This document shows positions 33,497-45,390 of a DNA stretch of 64,000 bases, piece after piece. A program made the translations under genes and the position numbers. Location: NCBI GenBank assembly GCA_033675265.1, contig JAUJYZ010001292.1, positions 372,001 through 436,000 of the forward strand, read 5' to 3'. The stretch comes from Actinostola sp. cb2023 (taxonomy: Eukaryota; Cnidaria; Anthozoa; Actiniaria; Actinostolidae). How positions within the stretch are numbered: the first letter of the stretch is position 1; every line of letters begins with the position of its first letter. The notes under the pieces are model-generated. The model saw only the letters and a list, made by a program, of their open reading frames with translations, did not search any database and was not told where the DNA came from.

Positions 33497-34709
33497 ATGT
33501 GTGATCCAATGGTATCAGAGCTGTCTCTTGAGTATAACCCATCAGGAGTAGCTGCTCAGTTGGTGTCGATTCCTTTACAAAGTGTGAAAAGTGTTTTTCA
33601 AAAAGCGCAACTGCTGCTATCAAAAGCGAACTCAATTGTTCAAGCCCCGGGAAGTGGAGGAATGGCATTCATGGTTGAAAGCCACACCTCAAAGCGCCCT
33701 CATTATGTCAGCTTAGAGAAAACCACCGGTAAAGTGACGTGTGAGAATTGTCCTGGTTGGGCGTCGGCTAAGTTATGTGCTCACGCCGTAGCTGCAGCAG
33801 AGAAAGTTAAGAAACTCGATAGTTATTTGGAGTGGGTAAGACGCCGCGGTAGCGCTGTAAATATGACTACAATGGTCACCTTCGACTCAAACAAAGGCGT
33901 GGGAAGAAAGGGTAACAAGCCATCGACATGTCGTCGAAAAGGAGGCCGAAATAACAAGAACCAGGAAGCATCTGGACAGACTTTGTAATCAGCATCCCTT
34001 GCAACAACAGATATCGCCATCATCACAGCAACAACCCCAACAACAAAATCAACAGCCTTTACAGCAACAACGTAACACACTACCACAAACATCAACAATT
34101 CAACAACAGCAGCATCAACAACAACAACGTTACTTGTACACAGCAAGTAACGTTTCTTGTATACAGCCAACAACACAACAATTACAGCAACAGCGTTATC
34201 AGTGCACATCATCGTCATCATCAGCAACACAACAATCATCATTACCGCAGCCACAATCTCAACAAATTGTACAGCAGACACAACAACAGCAACAACATTA
34301 CTATAACACACAGCCAGCAACTCCACAATTGCAGCGCAATCCGTTCGCTCCTATATCCCCTGGTTACCCTAAACCCCTCTTTGGCTCCTATATGTTGTAT
34401 TTGCTTCAATTTTGCCCGCCGCAAGTGAAGACTTGTTTTGGCTGTAGCCAATCTCTCAAACCTGGAGGTCAAATTGGAAGGCCTCCATGTGACCTCGTAA
34501 TTGTATCGCATACAGCAAGAACATATCTTGACCAAAACGGATCAACAAGAGATCGACCAGGAAATGTATATTTCCATGTGAATACTGGGTGCCTAAGAAG
34601 CCAGCAGGCATACTTCATCGCTTCTCTCGTGCAAATACCACAGATAATCGGGGATATGCTAATGCCAGCCCACCGCTTGCATTTGCGGGAATTTGGCTTA
34701 GCTGTTTGA
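33497..34709 (+). pseudogene. SWIM zinc-finger / Gln-rich protein of the MULE
   Basis: Opens after an acceptor CTGCACTATAG with MCDPMVSELSLEYNPSG. A SWIM finger follows (CENCPGWASAKLCAHAV, C-x2-C-x8-C-x-H style, near residues 79-95), as found at the C-terminus of MULE transposases. A basic stretch then reaches a stop at 33,986-33,988. The next frame is open across this point and goes on as QHPLQQQISPSSQQQPQQQN, a long Gln-rich linker, and then a Cys-containing domain (QVKTCFGCSQSLKPGG, GRPPCDLVIVSHTARTYL, NVYFHVNTGC) to 34,709. A one-base frameshift near 33,965-33,985 separates the two halves. Upstream transposase exons are not recognised. Confidence 0.7.
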
Positions 34710-35124
34710 GGTGCCAAAAAGTAACAAAAGTAACAAAAAACTGTCATGAACACTGATGAGGTGGGATATCCCTGATTTTCCGATTTACAACTTTTATGTA
34801 CTTCTAATACTTTTTTTAAATTGAAATAAAGTTATTTCAAAATTAAATTAATTTAATCAATTATTTTTTCAAATAAGATAAAAATTGTCCGCGTCCGCCA
34901 TCCGCGTCCGCCGTCCGCGTCCGCGTTTTATCTACACCCCTTTCAAGGCCCTCAATTTGGCCTTTTTATTGTCTCTGACCTGTATTAAACGGTCACCTCG
35001 TAAACACGAAACAAATTAAAATACAATTTAGATGTCAGATTCAGCCAATTCATTCATTTCAGCATAGTCAAAACTATGATTTCAGCAAATATTCTAACTA
35101 CGTGCGGCCCTATTGTCTTGCACT

Positions 35125-35392
35125 GCAAATTTCTTTGATGAACTTGTTCTCCAGCCAGATATTGACAAGGAAACTCTAGCCCATATCCTCCACCTCTGTT
35201 GACGTGTTTCCCTGCAAATTTCTTTGATGAACTTGTTCTCCAGCCAGATATTGACAAGGAAACTCTAGCCCATATCCTCCACCTCTGTTGACGTGTTTCC
35301 CTGCAAATTTCTTTGATGAACTTGTTCTCCAGCCAGATATTGACAAGCAAACTCTAGCCCATATCCTGCACCTCTGTTGACGTGTTTCTCCT
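35125..35392. repeat. 89-bp tandem repeat, three copies
   Basis: Copies start at 35,125, 35,214 and 35,303 (GCAAATTTCTTTGATGAACT...). In one + frame each copy reads ANFFDELVLQPDIDKETLAH then a stop, so it may derive from a coding 3' end. Confidence 0.92.
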
Positions 35393-35402
35393 TTATGGAC
35401 AT

Positions 35403-35681
35403 TGTTAGTGCGAATATGCACGAACTGTTTACTGTAATGACAATGACTCTTTGTATTTACTCTTGTTTAATGTATTCAATCTTTTTGTTCTAAACGTCCG
35501 TAAAATACTGTACTTTGAATAATTACTTAGTCTTACCGAAACCACCGAAGGACACAGTTTGTAAGTATAGTTTTCTGCCGTTACCGTAATCTTCCGTTAA
35601 CTAATAACTTGTCATGTTTGTAGATTTTCTACCGCTTAACGAATAAAACGTACCGTACACCGAACGAAACGAAGCGCGTCA
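35403..35681 (+). repeat. 5' LTR of the BEL element
   Basis: TG...CA boundaries; AATAAAACG signal-like at 35,643. Followed by ATATTCGTAG. Confidence 0.95.
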
Positions 35682-36680
35682 ATATTCGTAGAAAATAAAC
35701 TTGAAAGTTCCTTCAACGATCGAGCGAAGACAGTCATCGCTATGTCGGACGACATCCGTCTTAGGAAGGACAAAGCTATTGCCTTGGTCGCTGTCACGAG
35801 AAAACGAACCAAATTATCGAAGTTGATGTGCCATGGAGAGAATTTCGGCGAGGTCAAGATCGAATTGGACAATTTGGACCTCCTGTTTGAAGACTACGTG
35901 GATAAGTATCGCCTGTTAATCGACAGCTTAACAACGGAGGATTCTATAGAAAATGAAGAACTACGCTACGAGGAGAGAGAAAAAGCTGTTATGGAGTTTA
36001 GAGCTCATGTGCAAAACTGGGTGTCATTAACTGAAAGTTCCATGTTGTCGTGTGACGATAGCGTCTCACAAGCATCCAAGTCATCCAAGTCATCCAAGTC
36101 ATCGCAAGCATCCAAGTCATCCAAGTCATCGAAGTCATCGCAAGCATCCAAGTCATCCAAGTCATCGCAAGCTTCGAAGTCTTCGAATTCACCATCCTCA
36201 AGCTTAACTAAAGTCAGAGCTCATGTCGCTGAATTGCTGGTCGAGAAGGAAATATTGACTAAAAAGCAAGAATTGAAAGCAGCAGAGGAAGAATTGGCCC
36301 TAAAGACAGAAATAGAAAAGGCCAGAGCTAGAGCAAAGGCGTACGAAGAAGCACAAGACATGGATGCGAAACCTGTGCGTCAATCTACCCTCCTGCGTAC
36401 ACCAGCATCTTTTAATTACAAGCCCCAAACACACAAATCTCGGTTAAACCCTAAAGCCAAAGACTTTAAGCCAAGAAATTTAGACCTACCAGGACCATGT
36501 GAACGTGAAACTCCGCACCCTGACCAACTTTTCCACGCTTTACAGAATCGACAGTTCGTAGAAGATATGGCCAACTCTTACCATCAGCTCAAGGCTGCAA
36601 TTTCATTACCTCAACCCAAGGTTCCTGTATTTAAAGGCGACCCAACAGAATACGTGTCATTCATCATGGCCTTTGGTGCC

Positions 36681-37499
36681 TGTGACAATATCAATCACAT
36701 GACAGGGCCCACGTTGTCCGAAACAATACAATACAAAACAATTCCGGGACCATATATACATTCAAGGAATTTATTACGCGACTTAATTACGCTGATAACG
36801 TTAACTGAAATTAAAGAAAGAAAGTATTGACTAACGAAAAAAATGCTAAAGTTAAATTAAACGAGTAAAGATACGATACTAACTAAGTGTTTGTTTTTTT
36901 ACAATTTTGTCTTACGTTGAAGTGTTCTTCTGTCGCTGTCCAAAGTAGTTTCTTGTGGCCTTCTTGTAGTTGTGCTTGACTACTTTTAAAAGTACTCTAG
37001 CTAGATTTGTTAATAACGCGGTGCAGCAGACTTGTAGTCGAATATCCACTGTCGTATACTATACTTGTCTTGTAGATAACTTGTACTTTACTTGTATTGT
37101 ACGTTGTACTTCACTTGTACTTTACAGTTGTTGTACTTCACTTGTACTTTAAAGTTGTTGTACTTCACTTGTACTTTAACTTGTTGTACTTCACTTATAC
37201 TTTAACTTGTTGTACTTCACTTGTACTTTGAAGGGGATTCCAGACGATTCTTGTAGATGATAATCTTCTTTGACTGATGAGTTCAGTTGATTCACTTGAA
37301 AAATGACTGTCGACTTGACTGACTGACTGACCGACACAAACAACTTGGGCGTATTTATACTTCTACTACGATTACATAATCACATGTGAATTTACATAAC
37401 TTAACGACTTATGAACAATAACTATATATATAATGAGCGAGACTGAAACAATGTGAAACAATGAAAAAAATACAATTGATCTAAACGAATTTTGTAACA
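36681..37499. mobile_element. 819-bp solo LTR inside gag
   Basis: TGTGACAATATC...TTTTGTAACA with perfect 5-bp duplication GTGCC at 36,676-36,680 and 37,500-37,504. Removing it and one GTGCC restores the gag reading frame. It holds no ORF; repeated GTTGTACTTCACTTGTACTT occurs at 37,095-37,225. Superfamily (Gypsy or BEL) is not determined. Confidence 0.85.
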
Positions 37500-40400
37500 G
37501 TGCCCGTATTGAATCGAATGTTACTAACGAATCGGATCAGTTGTACTACTTGCATCAACATCTCGAAGGCGAGCCTCAAGACTTAATTAGTAGATGCCTT
37601 TACTTGGAACCAACCGAAGGTTACGCGGAAGCGAGAAGAATTCTTCACGAAGAATACGGCGACGCGTACAAAATTGCCATGGCGTACGTCAATCAACTCC
37701 TGGCCTGGCCTTTAATCAAACATGACGACAGCACTGGATTACGAAAATTCTCACTTTTCTTACTCAGGTGCAACAATACTATGAAGAACATCGAGCATCT
37801 CACAGTCCTCAATCACTCACCTAATATGCAAGCCATTGTTCAAAAGCTACCTTACTTCCTACAGAATAAATGGCGAGAGCGAGCTACTACCATGAAGAAA
37901 AGACAATGCAGGATAGCCTCCTTTGGTGACCTCGTGGAGTTCATAATGTCCGCAGCTGATTCCGCTAATCATCCCATATATGGCAAAGAAGCTCTAAAGG
38001 TAGAATCAAGACAAGTGAATATCAAGAGTAAAGATGGTGAACGATGGCAGAAACCTAACTCCTTTAAACAGAAAAGTTCCACCTTTGCAATTGAAGTTGA
38101 ACAACCTAGTTCCACCTTTGCAACTAAAATAGAGCCTGATCTACGGATTACATCCCAACGCCAGACTGCAAAGCCTACCGAGTCAACTTGTGCATATTGC
38201 AAGAATTCCCACGACATAGACAACTGTGAAGGATTTCTAAAGTTAACAATCAAGAGAGAAAGGATTACGTCAAATACAATGCTATGTGTTTTGCCTGTTA
38301 TGGTCTGAATCACGTGACGAAGGGATGCACCGATAAAAGAACGTGTAAAGTTTGTAACAAGTATGGACACCCTACAGCTCTACACATCGAAGGATTTGTT
38401 CTCAGAAAACCCAAGGACAACAACGCAGTCAAGGAACCTTCAACTGTGAACAACGCAAGCGTCGACTTAGTGGACAACGATCCTGTGGTCTTGCACACAA
38501 TTCTTCCTGTCAAGGTGAAGGAGAAATATTGCAACAATGTGATTACAACGTATGCTTTCTATGATGGAGGAAGTGGTGGCTGCTTCGTGACAGAAGACCT
38601 CAAGAACCAACTAGGCATTACTGGCGTTGAAACTACTATCCAGCTTGGAACTATGCATGGTAAAAGTACTGTAAAAACCACAGCTCTGGAAAATGTCATC
38701 ATGGCAGATCTCAAAGGTGATAACGCTATCCAACTGCCAAGGACGTATACAAGAGATTGCATCCCGGTAAGCCATAAACAAATACCCAAACCGGAAGTCG
38801 TTGGTCGCTGGCATCATCTGCGAAAGATATCACAAGAAGTGCCTGAGTACAGACCCGAATTGAAGATCGGACTCATGATAGGTAACAACTGTTCTGCTGC
38901 ATTTGAACCACTGGAAGTACTCCCAAGTCAACATGATGGACCATTCGCAGTTCGTCTTCGCCATGGATGGACGATTAGTACTCCGATACGGATAGCTGTT
39001 GAACCGAAATCGAAAACCGTTACCGTCAACCGTGTAGCCGTACGGGAAGTAGATGGTGTAAAGGAAATCATCGCTCCAGAGACTTTGATCAAGATGTTCG
39101 AGCTTGACTTCAACGATACTGATAAAGACCCCATTGCACGTGGTTATTCTCAAGAAGACAAACGATTCATGGAAATAGTAGAAGGTACCCAACACGTCGA
39201 AGGCCATTACGTGGTTCCTTTGCCGTTTCGTCAACCTGACACGAAAATGCCTAATAACAAGAAGCACGCCTTAAAGAAGGTGCTATGGCAGAGAAAGAAA
39301 ATGCAGAGAGACGAAAGATACTATGCTCATTACAGGAAATTTATAAGTGACATGTTGGTGATGGGATACGCACAGAAAGTTCCTGAGAACATACTTACAG
39401 CAGTTCCAGGGAAGATGTGGTACCTTCCTCACCATGGCGTCTACAATCCAAACAAGCCAAACAAGATAAGAGTTGTCTTCAACTGTAGTTCAAGATGTGA
39501 TGGCACATCGTTAAACGACCAGCTCGTGCAAGGCCCAAACCTCACGAATTCCTTGGTTGGTGTTCTCCTACGATTCAGGAAAGGCATCGTAGCCTTCATG
39601 GCCGATATCGAATCAATGTTTCACCAAGCACGTGTACCGATCGAACAGTGTAATTTTTTAAGATTCTTATGGTGGCCCGATGGTGACCTCGACACAGAAA
39701 TAGCCGAGTATCAAATGCTTGTCCATCTCTTTGGCACTACATCTTCTCCAAGCTGCGCCAACTACGCCCTGAGGAAAAGTGCAAGAGACTCTGAGAAGCT
39801 GTATGGTGGTCTCGCCGCAGAAACGATACTGAGAAATTTTTATGTAGACGACTGCCTGAAATCTGTGGACGACTAAGAAACCGCTGTCCAGCTCATTGGA
39901 GACGTTCGCAAGATGTGCACTCATGGTGGATTCCACCTCACCAAGTTTGTATGCAACCGAAGAAGTGTCACCCAAACTTTACCAGCCGAGGAGTGCTCAA
40001 GTAAGTTAGCAACACAAGATCTGGCCATGGGAGAGTACAACATTCTCATTGAACGTGCCCTTGGTGTACAGTGGTGTGTAGAATCTGATGTTCTTGGATT
40101 CCATATCACAGTCACCAATAAACCACCTACTAGAAGAGGGATATTGTCAACGGTAGCTTCTATCTACGATCCTCTTGGAATTGTGGCACCCTTCACCATG
40201 CCAGCTAAGAGAATTCTTCAGAGTTTATGTAAAACTACTAACCTTGGATGGGATGATGAAATACCCAACGGTGAGAAATTACAGTGGGAGAAATGGATTA
40301 TACAGCTGCCTCTACTTGAGTCCATAACAGTTAATCGCTGCTACAAACCACCAGGCTTTGGTGACATCACATCCGAACAAGTCCATGTCTTCTCTGATGC

Positions 40401-42132
40401 AAGTACGACGGGGTATGGCTCCAGCGCATATCTACATCTAGTCGATGATCAAGGTCATATTCACTGTGCATTTCTATTTGGCAAGTCACGCCTTGCACCC
40501 ATTAAAGCGACAACGGTACCAAGATTAGAACTAACCGCAGCAACGGTATCTGTCCGCATTAGCCATATGATAAAGAAGGAACTAGAAGTAGATCAGGCAT
40601 CCATGATTTACCACACCGATTCCACCACAGTTCTGCGCTACATATTCAACGAACAACGAAGATTCAAAGTGTTTGTCACAAACAGAGTTCAGCTGATTAG
40701 AGAGTGTTCCAACCCAACACAGTGGAGATTTGTTCCTACTTCTATTAATCCAGCTGACGACGCCTCAAGAGGAGTCGACGCCACTACCTTGACCGAGGAA
40801 CAACAACGATGGTTAGTTGGCCCTGCGTTCCTATGGAAAGGAGAGAAAGAATGGCCAAGTCAACCAACCACCTACTGTCAGCTACAAGATCCCAGGAGAT
40901 GACCTAGAGTTGAAGTCCATCCCTGCCTGTGCAACTGATGTCAGCAACTCAATCCTGAGTATACAAAGGCTGATGGGTTACTTCTCCAACTGGTACAAAC
41001 TGAAGAAACCAGTCGCCGTTTTCTTACACTTGAAGGAGCTTCTCAAACAAAGATATAATAAACAGCTAGAGCACAACAACGTGGAGCACAAGCCACCGTT
41101 TACTGTCAATGACATGCAAAGTGCTGAAAGTGCCATCATCAAGTTTGTACAGTTAAGTCACTTCAGCAGTGAAATTGATTCCCTGGTCAACGCAGCAAAT
41201 GTTGAAGACCCACGGAGCTGGGCATCACGTGAGATCACACCTGTAAGAAGATCAAGTTCAATTATCAAGTTCAATTAAACGTCTAGATCCATACATCGAT
41301 CGTCATGGAATAATTCGAGTAGGCGGACGCCTTCGCTGAGCTAACATATCAGAAGAAACCAAACATCCCATCATCCTGCCACGCAAAAGTCAGGTAACAA
41401 CGATGATCATCCGTCAAGCCCACGAAGAACTGGGTCACGCAGGCCGAGCTCATGTCCTGAGCAAATTGATAGAGAAATATTGGATCATTGGCTCTAACTC
41501 GGCTACACGCAGTCTTATCTACAAGTGTGTCACATGTCGTCGCATTAAAGCCCCGCCAAGCGAACAGAAAATGGCCGACTTCCCGAGTTTTCGTCTTCAA
41601 CCTGCTCCACCATTTACGTACGTGGGTGTTGATTACTTTGGGCCGTTCCTGATCAAAGAAGGGTGAAACGTTATGGTGTCATCTTCACATGTCTTGCGAG
41701 TAGAGCAGTACATATCGAGCTAACTTCAACACTCGACACCGACTCCTGTGTACAAGCAATACGACGCCTCATCGCCCGCTGTGGACCAGTGCGTGAAATC
41801 CACTCAGATAACGGGACCAACCTTGTTGGTGCTGAAAGAGAATTGCATCAGACGATACAGGAAATAGATGACAAGAGAATAAGAGAGAAGCTACTGCAAC
41901 ACAGCATCGACTGGAAATTCAACCCGTCCACCGGGTGGTAGCTGGGAGCGACAGATCCACTCAGTAAGAAAGATCCTAGCTGGTCTTCTCAGTGAACATG
42001 GCGAACAAATGAATGAAGAATCGCTCCACACCCTGATGTGCGAAGTGGAGGCCATAATCAACTCCAGGCCACTAACACTGATGTCCAGCGAACCTGATGA
42101 TCTCACTCCTTTGACGCCTAGCCAGCTATTAA

Positions 42133-42809
42133 GGTGACTCCGTTATCATTCTCAGCGCACTCGTCTATGACAAACTTTGGGTCATAACTTCCTCTGCTTT
42201 TATGCAATTGCCATAAAACATTGGCAACAATTAGAGCTATCGTTCACCTATGATACAATATAATTCGATTGCACTGCAGAACATTTTTTTAAATAATATT
42301 AGAACTTGAGTAAAGTCAATGTTTTGGATAAAATTGGATATTGCGAAAAATCCGTCCGTTTTTTTTGGATGAAAGTTTTGGAATCACTTTAGATTGACAT
42401 AATTCATAACCTGAGCAAGTTTTAGCAAAATCGTTGGAGCGAAAGCACGGCCGCATGAAAACAACCAAAATTAAGCACGGAAATTAGCTCCAACGATTGC
42501 TTTCGCTCCAACGATTTTGCTAAAACTTGGTCAGGTTATGAATTATGTCAATATAAAGTGATTCCAAAACTTTCATCCCAAAAAACCGAGATTTTTCGCA
42601 ATATCCAATTTTATCCAAAATATTGAGTTTACTTAAGTTCTAATATTATTTTTTTTAATGTTCTGCAGTGCAATCGAATTATATTGTATTATAGGTGAAT
42701 GAAAGCTCTAATAGTTGCCAATGTTTTATGGCAATTGCATGAAAGCAGAGGAAGTTATGACCCAAAGTTTGTCACAGACGAGTGCGCCGAGAATGATAAC
42801 GGAGTCACC
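42133..42809. mobile_element. 677-bp TTAA hairpin MITE inside BEL integrase
   Basis: GGTGACTCCGTTATCATTCT and inverse AGAATGATAACGGAGTCACC are the ends, with arms of about 330 bp making almost the whole element one inverted repeat. TTAA at 42,129-42,132 and 42,810-42,813. Its removal rejoins the integrase reading frame exactly. A relative lies at 56,900. Confidence 0.95.
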
Positions 42810-43216
42810 TTAACTATGAAGACCAACGTGGTTGGATACCCTCCAGGAGATTTTCAGCGCAACGATTTTTATCTACGCCGACGCTGGCGCCGCATTCAGT
42901 ACTTAGCTAACCTATTTTGGTCAAGATGGCGTAAAGAATACCTACTCACTTTACAGGAACGCCACAAGTGGTGGCGAACAAAGCGAAATCTTGAAATTGG
43001 TGATGTGGTTCTCCTCAAAGAAGACAACACCCCAAGAAACTCTTGGCCAATGGGTATCATTCTCAAAACAGAAACAGATGCTCAAGGATTTGTCAGAGCC
43101 GCAGAAGTTAAGACGCAAACTTCCAACTTCCGCAAACCCGTAACAAAGCTCGTTCTTCTGGTTCATTCTGAGACCAACTAGATGAAAATTCCCAGTGAGA
43201 AGTTTGGAGCCGGGAA

Positions 43217-43495
43217 TGTTAGTGCGAATATGCACGAACTGTTTACTGTAATGACAATGACTCTTTGTATTTACTCTTGTTTAATGTATTCAATCTTTTT
43301 GTTCTAAACGTCCGTAAAATACTGTACTTTGAATAATTACTTAGTCTTACCGAAACCACCGAAGGACACAGTTTGTAAGTATAGTTTTCTGCCGTTACCG
43401 TAATCTTCCGTTAACTAATAACTTGTCATGTTTGTAGATTTCCTACCGCTTAACGAATAAACCGTACCGTACACCGAACGAAACGAAGCGCGTCA
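43217..43495 (+). repeat. 3' LTR of the BEL element
   Basis: Identical to the 5' LTR apart from two substitutions. The preceding AGTGAGAAGTTTGGAGCCGG may act as polypurine tract. Confidence 0.95.
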
Positions 43496-43940
43496 TTAGA
43501 CATGAATAGCTTTCTTTGTCACTAAGCAAATTCAATGACTTACTTCATGACAGTTGAACTGCGAGGCGCCAAATCCCAAATGTATAAGCATAAAGGAGTT
43601 CTTTCCCGTTCAGCCCAACGATATGTAGACATTGTACATGTTGGCATTTGTGTTCACAGAAGTTTACATGGATGAAGCCTACGTGCGGGGCCTGCATCTT
43701 ATTAATTTTGTTAGCTCGGTTCGTACCATAAGTTAAAGATCCTCATTGTTTTCTTCCTCATGGCCCATGCGTTACGCTCTTGGTTCATAAAACGGAGAGA
43801 GAAAAATTGGTCCATAACTTACGGTACGGACCTCGCAGTCGGTTAATAAGAGGTATGTATTTTGTCTTCAAATTAAGTCTTTATTTAAAACATAATAATT
43901 AATTCATATGGCTAGGAGAAGCATCAGGTGATCAGGAACA
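43496..43940. other. Unassigned intergenic sequence
   Basis: No gene or clear repeat recognised. Confidence 0.5.
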
Positions 43941-43944
43941 AATA

Positions 43945-44990
43945 CCGTTGGTTCTAATTCTGGAGCTGCCATTGGTTCTGAAGCTGCCATCGAAAAAATA
44001 CCCAAGCCCAAGGCCATACCACAGCCACCAAAGCAAGCAGAATGTATCCGGCCAGAAGAAACAAAGAAGCTGCTTTTCTGCGGAAACTTCACTTCTCCAT
44101 CATAGTTCATCATGCCCTGCAGTCTCATGTCAAAAGATCTCCGAGGGTGACCAGAAGGCTCAGAAGTCCTTCAAAGACAAGTTGAAGCACGAGTGGCTTA
44201 CAGACAAGTCTCTGGCATTCCAAGTCTCTAGCATTCCAAACAGGAATATGGTGGCTTACATATGTGGAGGGCAAAGGAATGTACTGCCTTTTGTGCAGTA
44301 AGCACAACACAAGAAACGAGCAGAACAAATCGAAGATATTCAGCAGCGATCCAGCAATTAGATACAGAAAACCGACACTCGTTTATCATTCTACTTCTCA
44401 GCAACATCTTGCAGCCATATAAGCGGAGCATTTGCAGAGAGTTTCGACATTCCACAAAGAATCGGTAAACAAAGACCAATGATGTGCTGTATAAAGCTTT
44501 CATGACCGTTTACAGGATCGCCAAACACGAGATTCCCATCTGCAAACTTGTTCCCCTCCTGCAGCTGCTGGAAAAGTGGGCGTGACTGACATGAAGTATT
44601 TCACTCACAGATCCGCTGGCTCTGTAAGAGAACTATTTCTTACACTTGGTCAAGTTATTCTCGATCAGCTACTTGAGAAAGTGCACAGATCAAATATTGT
44701 TGGCCTCTTGTGAGATGATGTCACTGATATTGCAGTGCTTGAGCAGTTTGTCAACTTGATTCAGTTTGTCGACCCTGATTCTCGAGAGGTTTGCACAGAC
44801 GTTCTCTTTGTAGAGAATGCACTACTGGCCAACAGCAAGTCAGCAGATGCCCAGACCCTGTTCACCATTCTGACAACAAAGTTGCAAGAGATGAAAATAT
44901 CAATAGAGAAAGCTCCAGTCTTGTCAGCGATGGTGCTAGTGTGATGCTGGGACCCCAATCTGGACTAGCTGCCCGATTAAAGGAATTTTA
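43945..44990 (+). pseudogene. hAT-type (ZBED5/KIAA1586-like) transposase pseudogene
   Basis: Pieces in several frames keep the order of this hAT subgroup: KSFKDKLKHEWLTDKSLAFQ (44,175), a zinc-binding KGMYCLLCSKHNTRNEQNKS (44,275), SGSVRELFLTLGQVILDQLL-like sequence near 44,615, then DDVTDIAVLEQFVNLIQFVD and LLANSKSADAQTLFTILTTK (44,715-44,900), and SDGASVMLGPQSGLAARLKE (44,925-44,990). Several frameshifts and stops are present. The sequence then ends abruptly in a LINE 3' fragment. Related zinc-finger sequence occurs at 45.97 kb. Confidence 0.7.
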
Positions 44991-45039
44991 AAAACCCAGC
45001 TTTGATCAGCATCCACTGTATTTGCCACAAGACAGAAAA

Positions 45040-45172
45040 TTCTCACCCGCTGGTCCCAAGCTTTGGAACAGGTTGCCCACAGAAATCTGTATGGCGAGTT
45101 CCTTTGACATAAAAAAAAAACATGCTCAAAACATTCCTTTATAAAGAATCTTACATTAATTAGTTTCCTTTT
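45040..45172 (+). pseudogene. LINE (CR1/Rex-type) ORF2 extreme C-terminus
   Basis: Reads SPAGPKLWNRLPTEICMASS then a frame change in the A-run at 45,111-45,120. The GPKLWN-x-LP motif is typical of the end of many non-LTR reverse transcriptase ORFs. Only about 40 codons remain. Confidence 0.65.
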
Positions 45173-45248
45173 TATATATTTTTTTATAGACTTTATTGGA
45201 ACTTTTATTAGTATTATTAGTGTTATTCTAGTTTTCTTCAATTTGTTT

Positions 45249-45390
45249 TCTTGTCATTGTCTATATGATAGGTTCTAAACCTTTAGTAGGTTCGTAAGGA
45301 CGAAACATGTTTCCATTTATGATGACTTTGCTGTGCATGAAGATTTACTAAAGGTTTAGAACCTATCACATAAACAATGACATTTTCGAT
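45249..45390. repeat. Inverted repeat with ACGAAAC core
   Basis: ATAGGTTCTAAACCTTTAGT and inverse ACTAAAGGTTTAGAACCTAT flank GTAAGGACGAAACATG. Resembles Penelope-like terminal repeats; tentative. Confidence 0.6.

Larger units (their letters stand above)
31180..34939. mobile_element. Mutator-like (MULE) element, 3.76 kb
   Basis: Ends are GGGTGTAGATAAAACGCGG and its inverse CCGCGTTTTATCTACACCC, each followed inward by GGACGGCGGACGCGGAC-type subterminal repeats. Flanked by a perfect 9-bp duplication CTTTCAAGG (31,171-31,179 and 34,940-34,948). The 8-9 bp duplication and the SWIM-containing ORF fit a Mutator-like element. The DDE transposase core is not visible, so it is probably a deleted or partly decayed copy. 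Confidence 0.88.
31022..35020. mobile_element. pogo/Tigger-like MITE split by a Mutator-like element
   Basis: ACTACAGTCAAACCTGTATT at 31,022 begins a repeat of TATTAAG(T/C)GG(T/C)C motifs that resumes after the 3.76-kb insertion and ends near GACCTGTATTAAACGGTCAC (34,979). The MULE lies between matching CTTTCAAGG 9-mers within it. Confidence 0.5.
35742..43181 (+). pseudogene. BEL/Pao gag-pol, interrupted and frame-broken
   Basis: Gag begins MSDDIRLRKDKAIALVAVTR at 35,742, has a Ser/Lys repeat (SKSSKSSQASKSS, 36,060-36,190) and VPVFKGDPTEY. After the solo LTR it resumes at 37,505 in the correct frame. Cys knuckles (CAYCKNSHDIDNC; CFACYGLNHVTKGC) lie at 38.2-38.3 kb. Pol follows: retropepsin-like DUF1758 (YAFYDGGSGGCFV), reverse transcriptase (VVFNCSSRCDG, YVDD at 39,841), RNase H (FSDASTTGYG, YHTDSTTVL), integrase (GHAGRAHVL, GVDYFGPF, HSDNGTNLVGAE) and a C-terminal segment WRRIQYLANLFWSRWRKEYL. 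Breaks: shift near 38,245; TAA at 39,874; shifts near 40,860 and 41,275; TGA at 41,337; shifts near 41,664 and 41,935; MITE at 42,133. The copy cannot make a full polyprotein as sequenced. Confidence 0.9.
35403..43495 (+). mobile_element. BEL/Pao LTR retrotransposon with two nested insertions
   Basis: Two 279-bp LTRs (TGTTAGTGCG...GCGCGTCA) enclose gag-pol genes in BEL order. Without the solo LTR and MITE it is about 6.6 kb. The two LTRs differ at only two positions (35,627 region T/C and 35,647 region A/C), so insertion was recent. No target-site duplication is seen (GACAT before, TTAGA after). Pol is nevertheless broken in several places. Confidence 0.93.

Noticed and set aside
33823..34326. 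167-residue minus-strand Val-rich frame
   Set aside because: It is the antisense shadow of the CAA-rich (poly-Gln) stretch of the SWIM protein.
35998..36201. Met/Trp/Thr repeat frame on minus strand
   Set aside because: Antisense shadow of the Ser/Lys repeat of BEL gag.
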